DNA from: Certhia americana | Taxonomy: Eukaryota > Chordata > Aves > Passeriformes > Certhiidae | NCBI GenBank assembly: GCA_018697195.1 | Contig: CM031878.1 | Location: 32,249,995-32,313,994 of the forward strand | DNA: 64,000 bases | Direction: 5' to 3' | Shown: one piece after another, positions 12,641 through 25,849 of the stretch | Numbering within the stretch: position 1 is the stretch's first letter | How the letters are laid out: the number at the start of each line of letters is the position of its first letter | The notes under the pieces: generated by a model | What the model was told of the DNA's origin: nothing | Database searches by the model: none | Seen by the model: the letters and a program-made list of their open reading frames with translations, nothing else | Program-made: the position numbers and the translations under genes

Positions 12641-14495
12641 GGATCTTTAGGGCAGGAACCAGGTTTCCAAGGTAAACTATGAAATCGCACCACTACAGAG
12701 GTTAATTCCTCCTCGGAGGAACATAGCAGTGACAAGCTACTGTAGATGCTTTCCTTTTGGACAGCTCATGCACAGCAGACTCTTTCGGCTATACAGTCCT
12801 CCTGAGTTGTATTGCAGGTGGCTCTGGAAATCTTCAGAGATGTAGGAATAGTATGAATCTCCGGAAATTTTGTGATGGTAGTTTAGAAAAGGGGAATATG
12901 TTGATGACTGTGACAAAATCTCCAGTGGAAGGGCTTCAGGATTTACAGTGGGCCTCCAATGCTTTTTCCTTCTTTTCATAGAATTAGAATGCACCATGCA
13001 CCGCCATCCTCACACCAATACAAATATACATGACCTGCTCTAAACACATTCCCTGTTTGGGAAAGTCCCTTTGTACATCAAGTAAACTGATCGTGGCTTA
13101 CGCCCTGAACATTCTCTTCAGCATTAAAATCATAGGTTTTTGTGCACCATAGGATACAGTGTGAATAAAGAAGAGTGCTAACTGGATCTTACAACTACCT
13201 GAAGGATGTTAGGTGACCATGGAAAATTTAAAAGACTATGGAGAGGCTGACGGATGCCTGTCTCTAGTATGTGAGCTAGCATCTATTCCCACTATTAGCA
13301 AAAGGAAAAGTCATCTCTCTTGTTGGTTTTCTAATACTTATTCATCGTTGAATAAATAAATACAAATTTTCAATCCTTTTCTTTGAGGTAATGGGAATTT
13401 CTTTCTGACCTGCAGCTGTTTAGGTAGTTTCATACTGCAAATTCATGAGCTAGGGTGATCCTTTAGTTTATTAGCTCATCTGCTACAGTTTCCTCACTGT
13501 AGCTGTTGCTGCCTCCCACCAGGATAGTCTAGTCAGGATACTTTTGGGCCACCATCAGAATAGGGAGTTGCCAAAATAAATGTTTTCTAGAAAGATTTCA
13601 CACTCATGTCTAATGAAATAGACATTTTTCTAACTGTTGCTTTAGAGCTTAGATTTTCTTCGAGGTTTGTAATGAAAATATTTCATGACCTGTTGACATA
13701 TTCATATGGTGATTTTCAAAAGAGATATTTCATTTACAAAATGGTCTTGGCAATAAGCTGGAATATCTGCAAACTTGGACAAGACTGTTGACAGGCAAAA
13801 TTAGGACTGAATCATAACTGATACTAGGTTTGCAGCTGAGCCATTTTTAAAAGTGACCAATAGGGTTAGTGCTAATGTTTTTGAGAGTTCAAGAGTGAGA
13901 TGGACAATCAGTGCATACTCACAGTGGTGATTGTGATTCTGGAGATAGTTAAATGAATGGCAGGTTTTGACAGAATTGGCTAGCTCTTAACTCCTGTGGA
14001 TACATATTACAAGAATGGCACAAAGGAAATGCTTGGCTTTTCAGAAATTACTCAGGGTGAGAAAACTTTTTTTTATTGTCAGTAAAGCAAAATAAGAACT
14101 TTAGGTTCCCATATTTTGTATGTTTTTCTTTATATCCTATATTTGTTTTCTTACCACAATGGAGCAATTCCATGTTTTGTCTTATTGTGCAGATTCCCAA
14201 GTTCATCAGGAACTGGTGACTCATTTCTGCTGGTTCTAAAACCTTCAAATACACTAGTAATTCTTCATATTATGCAAGAAACAAGCACAAAGGCATATGG
14301 TTTATTTTATGGTTTTATTTATGGTTTACTTCTGTTGGAGGAACATATTTTTGTCTGATGCAAAATACCTTAAAAATGAAACTTTAATTATACTTGCAGT
14401 CATTGAATTTCATATAAATGCAGCCATTCTCTTTTAGAGGCACTAAAAGAAGTTGAAAAATGTTCTTTACAGTAGCAGAAACAGTTCTGCTGTTT

Positions 14496-14554
14496 TTTTA
14501 ACAGTATCACTTATGGACAAAACAGCCTTTTAACAGTATCACTTATGTACAAAA
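14496..14554. repeat. Two-copy tandem repeat, 32-base period
   Basis: The word tttaacagtatcacttatg occurs from 14497 and again 32 bases later, followed in both copies by a base change (g/t) and then acaaaa. Confidence 0.9.
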
Positions 14555-14962
14555 ACGCATATTCCACATAAGTGGCTGCAATGTGAAACTTGGGGATCAA
14601 TTTATGAACATGATACCAATTACTGCAGTGATTATGTTTTTATATTAATATTTCACAGAAGGGTGATTACCTTAGAGCTTGAACTGTGATGTTAATTTAA
14701 AAATGCAGATGACTTTTGGATGATAATTCAAGAAGAAAACGTTGATCCAATAAAATATATTTTTGTTTTAAAATTTAATATAGCTTCTAAAGGTTGTACT
14801 GTGTTAGTGAAAAATAGAGAGAATAGAGAAACATAATTGTGGCAAATAAGGAATTTAAAAACTGTCTAATGAAACTAGCGAGCAATTGCTAGCCAAAAAT
14901 TCACTGATTGTGGATTTTAGGGTGTAAGAAAAATAAGAATTAAAAAAAAAAAAAAAGAATTT

Positions 14963-15001
14963 AGTAAGGGGTGATAGAAAACCAAGGATTTTTGTTACAT
15001 G
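14963..15001 (+). repeat. 39-base dispersed repeat, copy 1
   Basis: 35 of 39 bases identical, without gaps, to 18418-18456 in the same orientation. Begins agtaaggggtgatagaaaa. The family is unknown. Confidence 0.85.
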
Positions 15002-16489
15002 AAAAATATTTTCTTCAGATAATATAATTACATTTTGATACCACTGTCAGGGTAATTGAGGATGGCTGTTAAATAGACTTCATAGAAAAGATGGTGTTGA
15101 TAGAAATAAATAGCATTTTTTATATGAAATTCACATGCATATGCATTCACAGAAGGTATATGATATTGTATATTTTAATTTTCTCATGCAGTTTAAAATT
15201 TTTTGAATTATTTAATAAAATAATAAAAATTAAAATAAATCTACAAAAGTAAACTTTACTCACTGAAAATATGGTACTGTGCTCTGATAAAGTTGATTTT
15301 GCCTCACAACATGTAGTACCCATTAAAAAAACCCAACCAAAACAATGTTAGGGTTTGGTTTTAATGAACACTAAGAAGAGAAAATATTTGTCATAGCAAG
15401 TGTAATAGAAGTGTATAGAAGAAATGCCAGTCATATTTTGCATCATCCATATTCTTAAAAAACAGGCTATTTTTTTGTAAGATCTGGACCACCTCAAACT
15501 TTTTTAGCAGCAAGAGAAACTAGTATTTAATGAAGAAACTTGATTTTTCACAGATGTAGATCTTCTCTGCTTGCCATTTATTGTTGTGTTTTACAGGACT
15601 AGCACTTGCCCAAGTCTCCTGAATCATAGGCTGTGATGCATAAGTTTATAATTAGATTTTTGAATATTTAGTCCTGCTATATGTATAATGATTTGCTAAA
15701 AAAACTCCAAACAAAACCAAATCCAAACAACCCCATTAAAAAAATAAAAAGAAAGAAAAAAAGGTTTTGGTGAGATGAATTTAAAGGAAACTTCAGCCAT
15801 AATAGTCAACTTTTCCTTCAAACACTGAGCACTAGTGGTAACAGAACTGTGGAAACTCCTGATTATTTGGAGTTTGGTGATAGTCCTAGATTGAGCTATC
15901 AAGGTTATGGGTGAAATATATAACCTTTAAAAACTAAACTATTTTGACAAATATAGTTCCTGCTTCTTACAGCCTTAGTACATTCACAATGATATATTGA
16001 TTCACAGCTCACAAATTTAAAAGTGTTATTTTCTTTCTACATAAAGGAAGATTTTTACTAAAAGTGAATGTTACATAAAAAGCAGAGTGTACTTTTGACT
16101 TGGTAAGATTTTGATTTTTGCTGAAAGGCAAAATTTCATAACTTTACAAAACATAGTAATACATCTGCCAAAATGCTTTTTATGAAAATTGAAATATTCC
16201 ATTATTGTTGTGTTTTTCTTTTCACAAATATAAATGTGAGGGGAAAAGTTATTTTGCATACTTCCAAACATGTTAAGGGAAAGGTCAGTCTGAAGAAATT
16301 TTCTGAACTGATTTTTTTTTTTTCAGTTTTGGATTTAACGAAGTTTTACAACTTCGAATTTTTCAGTATGACTGCATTTTAAAACTATATATATATTTAG
16401 CTCTAATCATTACCCAAGGATGAGATTGGGGGACTTTGTAGTATGGCTTGTATTGCCTTTGAAAATTTGAGTGCCTCACAGCTGTTGAA

Positions 16490-16890
16490 CATAGACTCAT
16501 GGACTGGTTTGGGGTAAAGGGACCTTAAAGATAATCTAGTTCCTATCCCCTGCCATGGGAAGGGACACCTTACACTAAACCAGGTTACTCAGAGCTCCAT
16601 CCAGCCTGGTCTTGAACACTGCCAGGGATGGAGCATCCACAGCTTCTCTGGACAGCCTGTTCCAGTGTCTCATCACCCTCACACTAAAGAATTTCTTCCT
16701 AATATCTAATCTAAATCTTTTCTTTTTCAGTATGAAGCCATTCCCCCTTCTTCTTCTTCATGAAATATACATGTCCTTGTAAAAAGTGTCTTTTTGTCTA
16801 TCTTGTATGCTCCCTTCAGGTTCAGGAAGACCACAATGAGGTCTCCCCAGAGCCCTCTCTTATCCAGGCTAAACAGTCCCACCTCTTTTA
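16490..16890 (-). mobile_element. CR1 LINE 3' fragment
   Basis: Minus-orientation CR1 3' end: actcatggactggtttggg, ccatgggaagggacacctt, ctccatccagcctggtcttg, gacagcctgttccagtg, then ggtctccccagagcc and tatccaggctaaacagtccc. About 400 bases, moderately diverged and 5'-truncated as is usual for CR1. The frames at 16727-16997 are derived from it. Confidence 0.93.
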
Positions 16891-18417
16891 AGACATGTAA
16901 TAATGATACTTTCGAGTACCATTTATTTAACTTCATTTTAGCATTGTTTGAACAACTAAAATGTCTTAGTCTAGGTCAATGTACTTCTACAAAATAATTC
17001 AAAATGACAGTACTTATAAACTGCTTTTGCTGAACTTGGTAATATAAACCCAGAAGTAAAGATGATCTGTTAATGAAATTTTTTTTTTTTGACATTTCTT
17101 AGACTATGATGCCACAGACTATAACATGTCCAACGCAACAAAGCATCATACTAAATAAAGGATGTAGTGCAGCAGGCAGCCTCCCGAACTATGGTCTTTC
17201 CCGATTTCTACAGAATCTTTCTATTGTTTAGTTTAAGTATTTAGTATTAGTATTACAACAATAGTATTTCTTGCACTCGCTTCTGTGTTTTTAGACCAAG
17301 AACACTATGCTTTAGCTTGAAAAAAGCCATTCCAGTACATTACAAAATAACTTCAAGGATATAGTTGATCTTCAATTAGTTCAATATTAATGTTAATTTA
17401 AGCTAAAAATGCTATATTCTTCCTTGGCTGAGTTTTCACTGTAATAAGCTGCTGTCTGTCATTCCGATGGAGGAATTTAATGCATCAGTCAGAGAAACAC
17501 AAATGTGCCAGGAAAGTTCTTTTTCTGCTTTTGAGAAATCCACATAAAAAAAGAATGTCTTATTCAAATTCATCCACATGGAATTCAATTATCTTAATTT
17601 TTCTTTTAATATGCTTGTAAATTTCCTAGAAGAAGATCAATCTCTATTGTAGCTTGCCGGCCACAGAATATTATCACCCCATAAACAGTAAACTACTGGA
17701 AGTTTGAATTATTTAAAATATTTACATATTTACAAATGAATGACCATAGAGAAATTCCTTTACTGAATTTCTCCAATTTGCCATCCCAATCAGTTTTGGA
17801 ACAGTTCTCAAACAGAAAGAATGATATGATATCACCATGAGTATTTTTTGTTAATATGAAAATTAAAACCCGTGGTTATTGAATAAATACGTCTTCTCTT
17901 AAAAACCCACAATGTAGGTGTTACCTGGTTTAAAAGAGAAATGTCCTGATAATGTGAAGGGCTTTCTATTATACATTTTTTTTTAAGTTTCAGTCATTCC
18001 TTGAAAAAAGATATATTTTATTCACCAAAAATAATTGCTTGGAACTCTTGAACAGATTTGTCTCAGTTTAAAGACATAAAATACTTTTTATTTTTCTTTT
18101 TTCTTTTTTTTTTTTTTTTTTAATTCTACTTGTGTTCTTGTTATTCATGAAACTTAATCAGATATTAGATTTTTGCATTATTTTTGTGGTATTTTCAACT
18201 GATGTTAAAGTGATGAAATATATACTAAATTTCACTTGGCTATGTCTTGAAGTCCTGAAAAGAATCCAACCATTTTCCTTTAGGCAGTCTCTTGGCATCA
18301 AATTAATAATGTGCTATAGTGCTATAATATTAACATAGAATGAACTTAGAGAATATTTTTTCTCATATTTTATGAATCCATATGTACTTTCAAAGATTTT
18401 TTTTAAGGAATATCAAC

Positions 18418-18456
18418 AGTAAGGGGTGATAGAAAAATAAGAATTTTGGTTACATG
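18418..18456 (+). repeat. 39-base dispersed repeat, copy 2
   Basis: Direct repeat of 14963-15001 with four substitutions and no gaps, 3.46 kb away. Confidence 0.85.
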
Positions 18457-19059
18457 GAATTATCATGTAGCATATGTAAAACAGGCTATTGGATTCAACC
18501 CATTTCACAGCAAACAGGTGGATCTATTACAGAAACAACCTTCCTACTTCTAATACTAATTGAAAATTATGTTGCTGTGGGTTCAAGAGCAAATGCCAAG
18601 GATTAAGTTGGCTTGAAGCCTAAACTAACCTTTTCCTCTGTAATAGGCACACACAAAAAGCTGTTCCATTTTCATGAAACAGCTGAAATTATTCTTTATA
18701 ATAATTCTTGATGAAGTATTATATTTATGTACGCACAAAAAGCAAAGCAAGAAGCCTAATAATTAATTCCCATTCTTTTCTGTAAACCCAAGTGTAGGAC
18801 AAAAATGCAATTCAAGCTCAGCAGTAATTCTTAAAATTTAACTGTATATTGTTTTGGAAAATAATTTTCATTTCCTGTATGGAAAACAACCTTAGCAGCA
18901 TTAAATAATCCCAAAGCTTTTGTGTTGTCCCAAGAATACATACCTAAAGATTTTGAGGACATGTCTGTGGTAGATAATAATTAGAAATAAATTTCATTGA
19001 CTAGGTTCAGTGTAGATAAAATATCATTTGAGGTGACTGAAGCTTTTTCCATGAAGAAA

Positions 19060-19100
19060 TAATGATAATAATAGTAATAATTAATAATAATAATATTATT
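19060..19100. repeat. (AAT)n-like low-complexity tract
   Basis: Imperfect AAT/TAA trinucleotide repeats ending in attatt; some self-complementarity. Confidence 0.85.
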
Positions 19101-22100
19101 TTCTCAATAAAACTGAGAAAGAACAGACGTAACAGAGAAACAATTAAATGGCAGCAATGAGATGTGAATTCAGTGAGAGCTTTGAAGTATATAGGCCTAA
19201 ATTTTCTCTGATAATGAGTTTCCCACAAGTTTCTAAATTTAAAAATGCAATTAAAATTGCAATTAAAAGCATACCAAGTAAATTCACCTTTATAAATTAA
19301 AAAAAATTATAACTTAGTACAAAATGCTTTGGTAAGAGCAGAAATAAACAGATTTATTTTAGCAGTTTTTCTCAGTTACCTCAGTACTTAACAGATCTTA
19401 ATTTCTTGTGCCCAGTTCAGTGGTAACAAACTCATTCTGGTTCCAAGGAAATGCTTCTTCCTACTACCTCAGTCACCATGCCATCTCTCAATATTGCATT
19501 ACTTCTGGTATGCTTAGCCTCTCTATATGCAAAAGAGAAAGTAATTTTTCTTCTGGTGGATCTTCCTTCTTTTTTTTTTTTTCTTTTCAGAATATTATAA
19601 ACTTAGAAGGAGTTTGCAGTGGACATCCATAGTATGCATGACTTCTCTGCCTCAGTCTTCTACAACATGCTCTGCCTGATCCACCTGACTCCCTCTTATG
19701 AGGGATAAAAAATGATGGATTTATGAGTAATGATAACAGGATATTTATTTGCATTGTCCATAGCAAACCTTTTAACATTGCCTACTACAATATTCTTGTA
19801 TCTGGTTTAGAACAATGAAGCTTGGGTTGATGAATATGTAAAACACTTTGGATAGTTATGCTGAGATAGCTATACACTGCCTGGAGGCAAATAACCAGGG
19901 GCATTCAACAGAGTCTGTCCTGGTAACTCTTCTGCTTTACATTTCTCTATGTAATTGAGAGGAGGTATGTTTGTCTGGTTTGCAGATGATTTCAGACTCT
20001 GGTGTCCACTCCTCCACCAAATATGCCTGCTTTCTTAGGTTATTTCTTTTAATGTTTGAAAGACTTTATTGTAAATAAAGACTACAAAATTAATTAATGT
20101 CAGTGAGCTCGAGACACCATAACAGTGATTTCTTTAATACTTCTGATTCAGGGATATAGGTTAGAATATCAAAAGTGAAAATAAGTTGATTATAAAAAAC
20201 AAGTTATGTTTAATGTGTTTAACTTGGCTTCATCCATTCAGCTTGTGAACTTGTGAACCATAGCTGTCAAAAGTGAAAATTCAGAAAATCAAGTTATCCA
20301 TCATTTTTGTCCTGATACATTTTATGCGTAGTTTTTTTTCTCTCTCCTCCCCTTCCATCCTCCACCTGACAAACTCCTTTTGTCAGGCTAGTGTAAAACT
20401 ACACTGATTCTGCTTTACATGTTGACTAACTCATTCCTTGTGAAAGTTCTTTGTCTGCCTCTGAGGATTTTTTTGAGTAGAATTTAATATTCAATTATTC
20501 TAAACATGCTGGGATAAAGTTGATATTTAAATTAATGACCTTATTGTTTCTGGTAATTTGAGAAATCTCTTAACTTAAAAATCCTGGAAGTTTCTTTTGG
20601 TGTTGTAATGTCTCTATTTGCTGTTCTTGTTGAAGCTGGAATGAAAGAGTAAAAAAGGGTTATCAGAGCATTTAACATTATTGAAGAGAATAAAGACAGC
20701 ACAAAATGATTAAAACACTCTTTGGAGATGTGTGTTGGAATTGTAGAACACGATGTTAAATATCTTTCTATTTTTGCTTAAGAATGTTTTAGCAATAAAC
20801 AGTTTCTCATGCTAATAACTTTCCAAGGAGACTAGCCTAACATTAATCGACCTTGTTTTAACATTCAGCTAACAGACACATGGCAATTGGACAGGGTCCC
20901 ATTGTTAGGAACACCCCTACATGAAATGCCCCTCATTACTCATGATCCGAGTGGTATGTATAAAAAGGCAAAGCAGCCAACTCTCAATCTGTGATCGCCT
21001 TTAATGGGGGTGAAGGGGAATACTCTGGAGCCACAGACTTTAAAAACAAAGACAAACATAGAAACAGTGTGCTCAGGGGCTGTTTTAATCACATAATGGG
21101 GACATGATATGATCCAGTACATTCAACACTTAGGAATAGATGGGGCTTCTGAAAACTGAGTATATTCCAAAGCATATTAGTTTCAGGTTCAAATGAGCTT
21201 GACTGCTTTGAACTGAATAATCATATATCTTTCTCTCATTCGTGTGTATTTATTAGTCAGATAAAAGAGTAGAACAGCAAATTATCATGGGTTGCATTCT
21301 AACTATAGTACAAACTATGCTAGCAGGGAGAGCTGTAGAAGTCAGCATTACTGTATTTTTTGGGAGAGAATCTGCATCCTCTGCAAAGTGATAGATGGCA
21401 TAGATTTAGCTCTAGATGTTTCACAGCCTTGCAAAGATAGGAGGAATAAATAGTCCTTGTCTGCTGCTTAGCTACTGTTTTCAGAAAACAGAAATGAAAT
21501 GCCTTCCAAAGAGTTGAACTCATTCTGCTCTTCTTTTTGTGGTAGCACTAGTGCAGTCATAATTGGAGAGTTATTTTTAAAATAATTTGTTTTCTTAGCA
21601 GTGTCTTTTCTGGTGGTGAATTGCTCACAATTCTAATGTGAAATGATTACAAGCAATGTTCCTGCACTCTGATACGTGGTGTTATTAAAAGAATTACTAA
21701 CTTCCACTAATTTTTAGCTGTTATTAGAGATTCAAATCTGAATTTCTGATATAATCACCACAAATTTTTAAAATATTAAAACTGTGATGTCTGTAGGTAT
21801 ACATTTATGCTCTCCTAGTAACGGTTGTGAGTAGTACTTGTAAGTAGAGAAGTATCCAATTTCTGCTCTTCCCTAAGTGAATGCTAATGAACACTGTTTA
21901 AGATTATCAACTGAACCACATAAACCTTTGGTCTGATGTAATATAGTTGGTCTAATGTGTAAAGCACTGAACATTCCAGCTTTTATGCACTTTGTTGTTG
22001 CAGCTTTAATTGGTTTTCTTTGATTCACTTACTTCTAGTCAATCTGAAGCTGAAACAAGATGGTTTGAGGAAAATACCACAGTAGCAGTGAGTCTGGTCC

Positions 22101-23385
22101 AGGCGCTTGCAAATTCTCCAATGAGATGTGGAACTGTTTTTCTGATAGCATAGCTTCTAACCAAATACAAACATGAAAGGTCAGGGATAAATGTGTAGTT
22201 TTGCATACTCTGAAGATGTATCTTTAAGTTTCAGGTGTCCTTAGCTGGAATAATATGGAGTCTGTTTAGGCAAGTTTGTTTGCCTGTACATGAAGCCTTA
22301 AAAAGCACCATTAGGAACCTGACAATTCTCCTAATTTCCTTTGATAACTTAGAAATTCTTTTCTACTAGGTACTATGGTGTTTTGCCATTTAATGTTTTT
22401 TCAGTATACTAAAGACCTAGGGCTGGGGCTGAGGGGATTAAGTACTGAGCTGAGATAGTGAAGTGTGTGATATCACCACACATAAACTAACCTTAAGCCT
22501 AAGGAGAAGGCTTATGAAGACAGTTGTATGAAGACAGTTTCATGTGAAAGTCAAATCTTTTCTTGTGCTTGGCATTAATAGTATTAGAATATACTGTTAT
22601 TATAGTAGACTCAGGTCTCAGGTACAGTTTTACCACTCTCGTTCATTGTAAACTTAAGTTTTAAAGATAAGGAATGCTATATTTTGTACTGGTTTTAATC
22701 CCTGGCTTTTATCAGTGCAGTAAAGATTATCTTTGACTCACAGATTTTGAATGGGTGTTTTAGTCTCTGTCTATCCTCGTAGAAATTACGAAACAGACAG
22801 AGACAGAGACAGCCCTGGTCTTAGAATAAGTAAGCAAATAAATATAACTGTAGGAAATAAGGAATGATGGTTTTTATAAAAGGCTAGTAAGTGAATATAG
22901 TAAATTCCTGCTTGCAATTTCATATATCTAGTTTGCAGTTTTCTTGTTTTCTTTCTCATATGCAATGGAACCAGCTATGCATCAGGTTCAAGGCTTCCTT
23001 AATATTTACCCAACATGCAGCTGATTTTTTTACAGTTAAGCAATGGAACTAGTAAGACTTACCTATGGGAGAAGGAGCTTGACAAATTATACTGCAGCTG
23101 TTTCAAAATGCTACCATGAATGCTGAGTTATATACATTGAAACTCCGAGCTGAGGAAATGTAGCTTTAGTGTACTGACACTTTCCAAGTAGATGCTTCAA
23201 ACAATATATTTGATCTACTAAATACATGGTATTTAGTTAGTATTGTGACAACGATATACTTGTATATTTTTAAAAGTGATTTTCCTGTAAAATCTGGGCC
23301 ATTACCTCCTCTGTGGGTTAATCGGAGCATGCAGCAGACTAGAAGCACATCCATATAGACAGTGGCAGATGTCCTGGCTACACAG

Positions 23386-23399
23386 CTGTCAGCTGACAG
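23386..23399. repeat. Perfect 14-base palindrome
   Basis: ctgtcagctgacag equals its own reverse complement. No associated element is seen. Confidence 0.9.
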
Positions 23400-25207
23400 T
23401 ACTTGGGCTCAGCTAAGTTTCTGCTCAGCCTTTGCCTTAGTTGGCCTGTAGTACATACAGGATTTTAAGCCAATAATATGCTGGTCTGAAAAACCAACAA
23501 CATGAATTAGAATGAAGGTAAATTTAAACCTTAAATGCCCCTATTTTAGCACCACGCTAAATACAAGTGGTAAAAGTGACCTGAAGTAGCAAGGAATAGT
23601 CTAAACTCTAGGCAAATGTTGTGTATATAAATGTTTGTCTTATTCGCTTGATTTCAACAACTGAGTAGTTAAAGCTACATGAGTGGGTGTTGTGCTTTTA
23701 ATTTGTACAAGTCTGGATAGGGTGGGGGAGGAGTAGAGTGGGGGGTGGAACCTGAGGCCATAATGCTTTGGAGTTTGTTCCAACTGTGTTTTGAAAAGAT
23801 GTTGGGAGTTCCCAAATAAAAAGGCTGCATTTTATTGTTCACTAATACCTCTTTTGCTAGAAAGTGAGACAGGGTTGGTTTCCTAAACTTGTCTGTCATC
23901 CTTGTAGAATGTGGGGAGTGGAGGCTTGAGGAACACAAAATGAAATTTCATCATGTAACCAGGGACTCATTGTTAACACTGTCAAACATATGGCACAGCT
24001 GTGAAATTTTTGTGCCAGGCTTGGTGAGTTAGTGGGAAAGCTTACAAAGCCAAGCAAACCATTTGGACTGATGGTGTTGTTAGTAGGAAGAAGCAAATGA
24101 TAAAACAATTTTATTTAAATGCTTAGTAAAATAGTCCTGTGATTTATTTTCTAAGCCACCAGATGTACTGTACTATACTGTACTACATAATTGAGACAGC
24201 ATTCTCTGATGTAATAAAGACATAAAATGTGTGTGGGTGTGCAGAGTGAGAAAGGAATAGTGAAATTGAGGGCAAGTTGCATAAACTGTTGGAGATTTGG
24301 ATTTGGCTTTTTTTCTCTCATTGCGGAGTGTAAAATGCTAATATGACCTATAAACAAAAGACTCTTAAAAATAATGGTAGACTCAGAAGGGTTGATTTTT
24401 TGCTCCAGATCAAATCCCTGGCAAGCCATTTCCTGTGTATGTAAAGATGGTTCAGATTTTGTCGCTGTTGTCAGCACTAGGAAGGTTAATGACCAAGGGA
24501 TTGGGTGTGGAGAGGGGAGAGGTTCGAGCTACTTTGCCAGACTTCAGATCATTAGCAGGAAGCAGCCAGGAGGAAATGTGCTGTTTCTGGAGCACTGTTC
24601 AGTGCTCCTAGAGCAATGAGAAACATGCAGGGGTTTGGGTAGCAAAAATGGATACAAAATTTGTATTTTGCTGATGGTTTCTTCAGACCACAAGGTTTTT
24701 ATATTTCTCCCACCCAGAATCTGAGTATTGTTTTAAGATGTATGAAAAATTAAGAATACCTTCAATTATATTTAACTGAAAATATCAAAGCATATCATAA
24801 TTTTTCTTTCTGTTTCTTTCACACTGATTTTTTTTTTGTGCATGTGTGTTTTTTAACATGAGACAAAAGGTAATATTGAAAATCCAATTTTCCAGTCAGG
24901 TCTAACTATTGTGAAAACCATTATAAAATATGTAGAATAAATTTGTATTGGCATTTTCTGGTATTTGCAAGTTCAAAATTCTCTTAAGTTTTATTTTCAC
25001 TGAGTTCAATTTCACCCACTGTCGCCTGTGATTCTCTTTTTAGCTTTGCAAGATAAAGTACGTACCATGAATGGAGGGAGACTTATGTTGGTGACTCACG
25101 GACTAGTAACTTTTTTCTCTCAATACCACAAAAGAGTTTTGTAAAAGGAAGTGTTAACAGGGTTTACTCGAAAAGATCTCTTCAGAAGAGGGATGGTTTT
25201 ATCTATC

Positions 25208-25375
25208 CTTATGGAATGGTTTGGGTCAGTAGGGACCTTTTGGATCGTCTCGTTCGAGCCCCGCTGCCAAAAGCAGGGACACCTTCCACGAGACCAAGTT
25301 GCTCAAAGCCCCATCCAGCCCTGAGCAGTTCCAGGGATGGGGCATCCTAAGCTGCTCTGGGCAACCTGTTCCAGG
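25208..25375 (-). mobile_element. CR1 LINE 3' fragment
   Basis: Starts atggaatggtttgggtcag and runs through agcagggacaccttccac, ccccatccagccctgagcag and gggcaacctgttccagg, the classic terminal part of CR1 in minus orientation. It stops abruptly at 25375 and gives way to unrelated A/G-rich sequence. Confidence 0.93.
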
Positions 25376-25539
25376 AGATGAAAGATAAGGAGAAGAAGAC
25401 AGAAGAAATCTACAAAACAAGAAACATAACTACAATGTCTTCTTCCAATAGTGTTCAGCTGATAGAATTTCCAAGAGGAGGTAGGGTCAGGATGTGTGTT
25501 TGCCACAGGCTTTGGTTTAAATGCCCTTTGGCCTCCCTG

Positions 25540-25730
25540 TGCCCTTCCCCCAGCTGGGCATTGCGGTCATTTGGCCACTGCAAGGCCAGACCGGGCTCCA
25601 GGGCTGGCTGTGGAGCACGGCCCCGGGTGCCAGGGATCAGCGGCCGCTGCCAGTCGGGGCTGGACACAGGCCCGGGGCTGGGGTGTGCGGGCAGGGCCTG
25701 GGCTCAGCAGGGCAAGCAACACACACACCA
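25540..25730. other. CpG-rich, GC-rich pocket in AT-rich surroundings
   Basis: About 190 bases that are strikingly GC-rich with many intact CpG dinucleotides, including a GCGGCCGC at 25640-25647 and several CCCGGG or CCGGG words. It is open in several overlapping frames on both strands (the longest, 25378-25830 plus, 150 codons), as expected for GC-rich DNA, and none has a domain I recognise. An AATAAA lies 60 bases further on (25791-25796). It could be a young repeat, a small promoter-like island or an exon of a non-coding transcript. Confidence 0.5.
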
Positions 25731-25849
25731 AAGGTGCCACACAACAACACATGCAGTCTCTCTCACACATTCACATACTGACAATTTTGCAATAAAAGCC
25801 CTTCTACCAACTTACTTTCCTATCTTTTAATTTTTCTATTTAAATAAAT

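Larger units (their letters stand above)
13000..16489. other. Unique AT-rich sequence, no gene seen
   Basis: No convincing exon or recognised transposon. It holds a 32-base-period tandem pair (14496-14554), a 15-base A run near 14942 and one copy of a 39-base dispersed word (14963-15001). Short frames at 13606, 14116 and 16173 have no coding signature. Confidence 0.55.
16891..25207. other. Unique AT-rich sequence, no gene seen
   Basis: About 8.3 kb lacking recognised repeats or a convincing exon. It contains a long T-rich run (18088-18122), the second 39-base repeat copy (18418-18456), an AAT-rich stretch (19060-19100) and a perfect 14-base palindrome (23386-23399). The frames at 23675-24619 lie in slightly less AT-rich sequence but show no domain. 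Confidence 0.55.

Noticed and set aside
25240..25275. tRNA T-arm-like word gttcgagcccc
   Set aside because: It is inside a CR1 3' fragment, and no cloverleaf can be formed around it.
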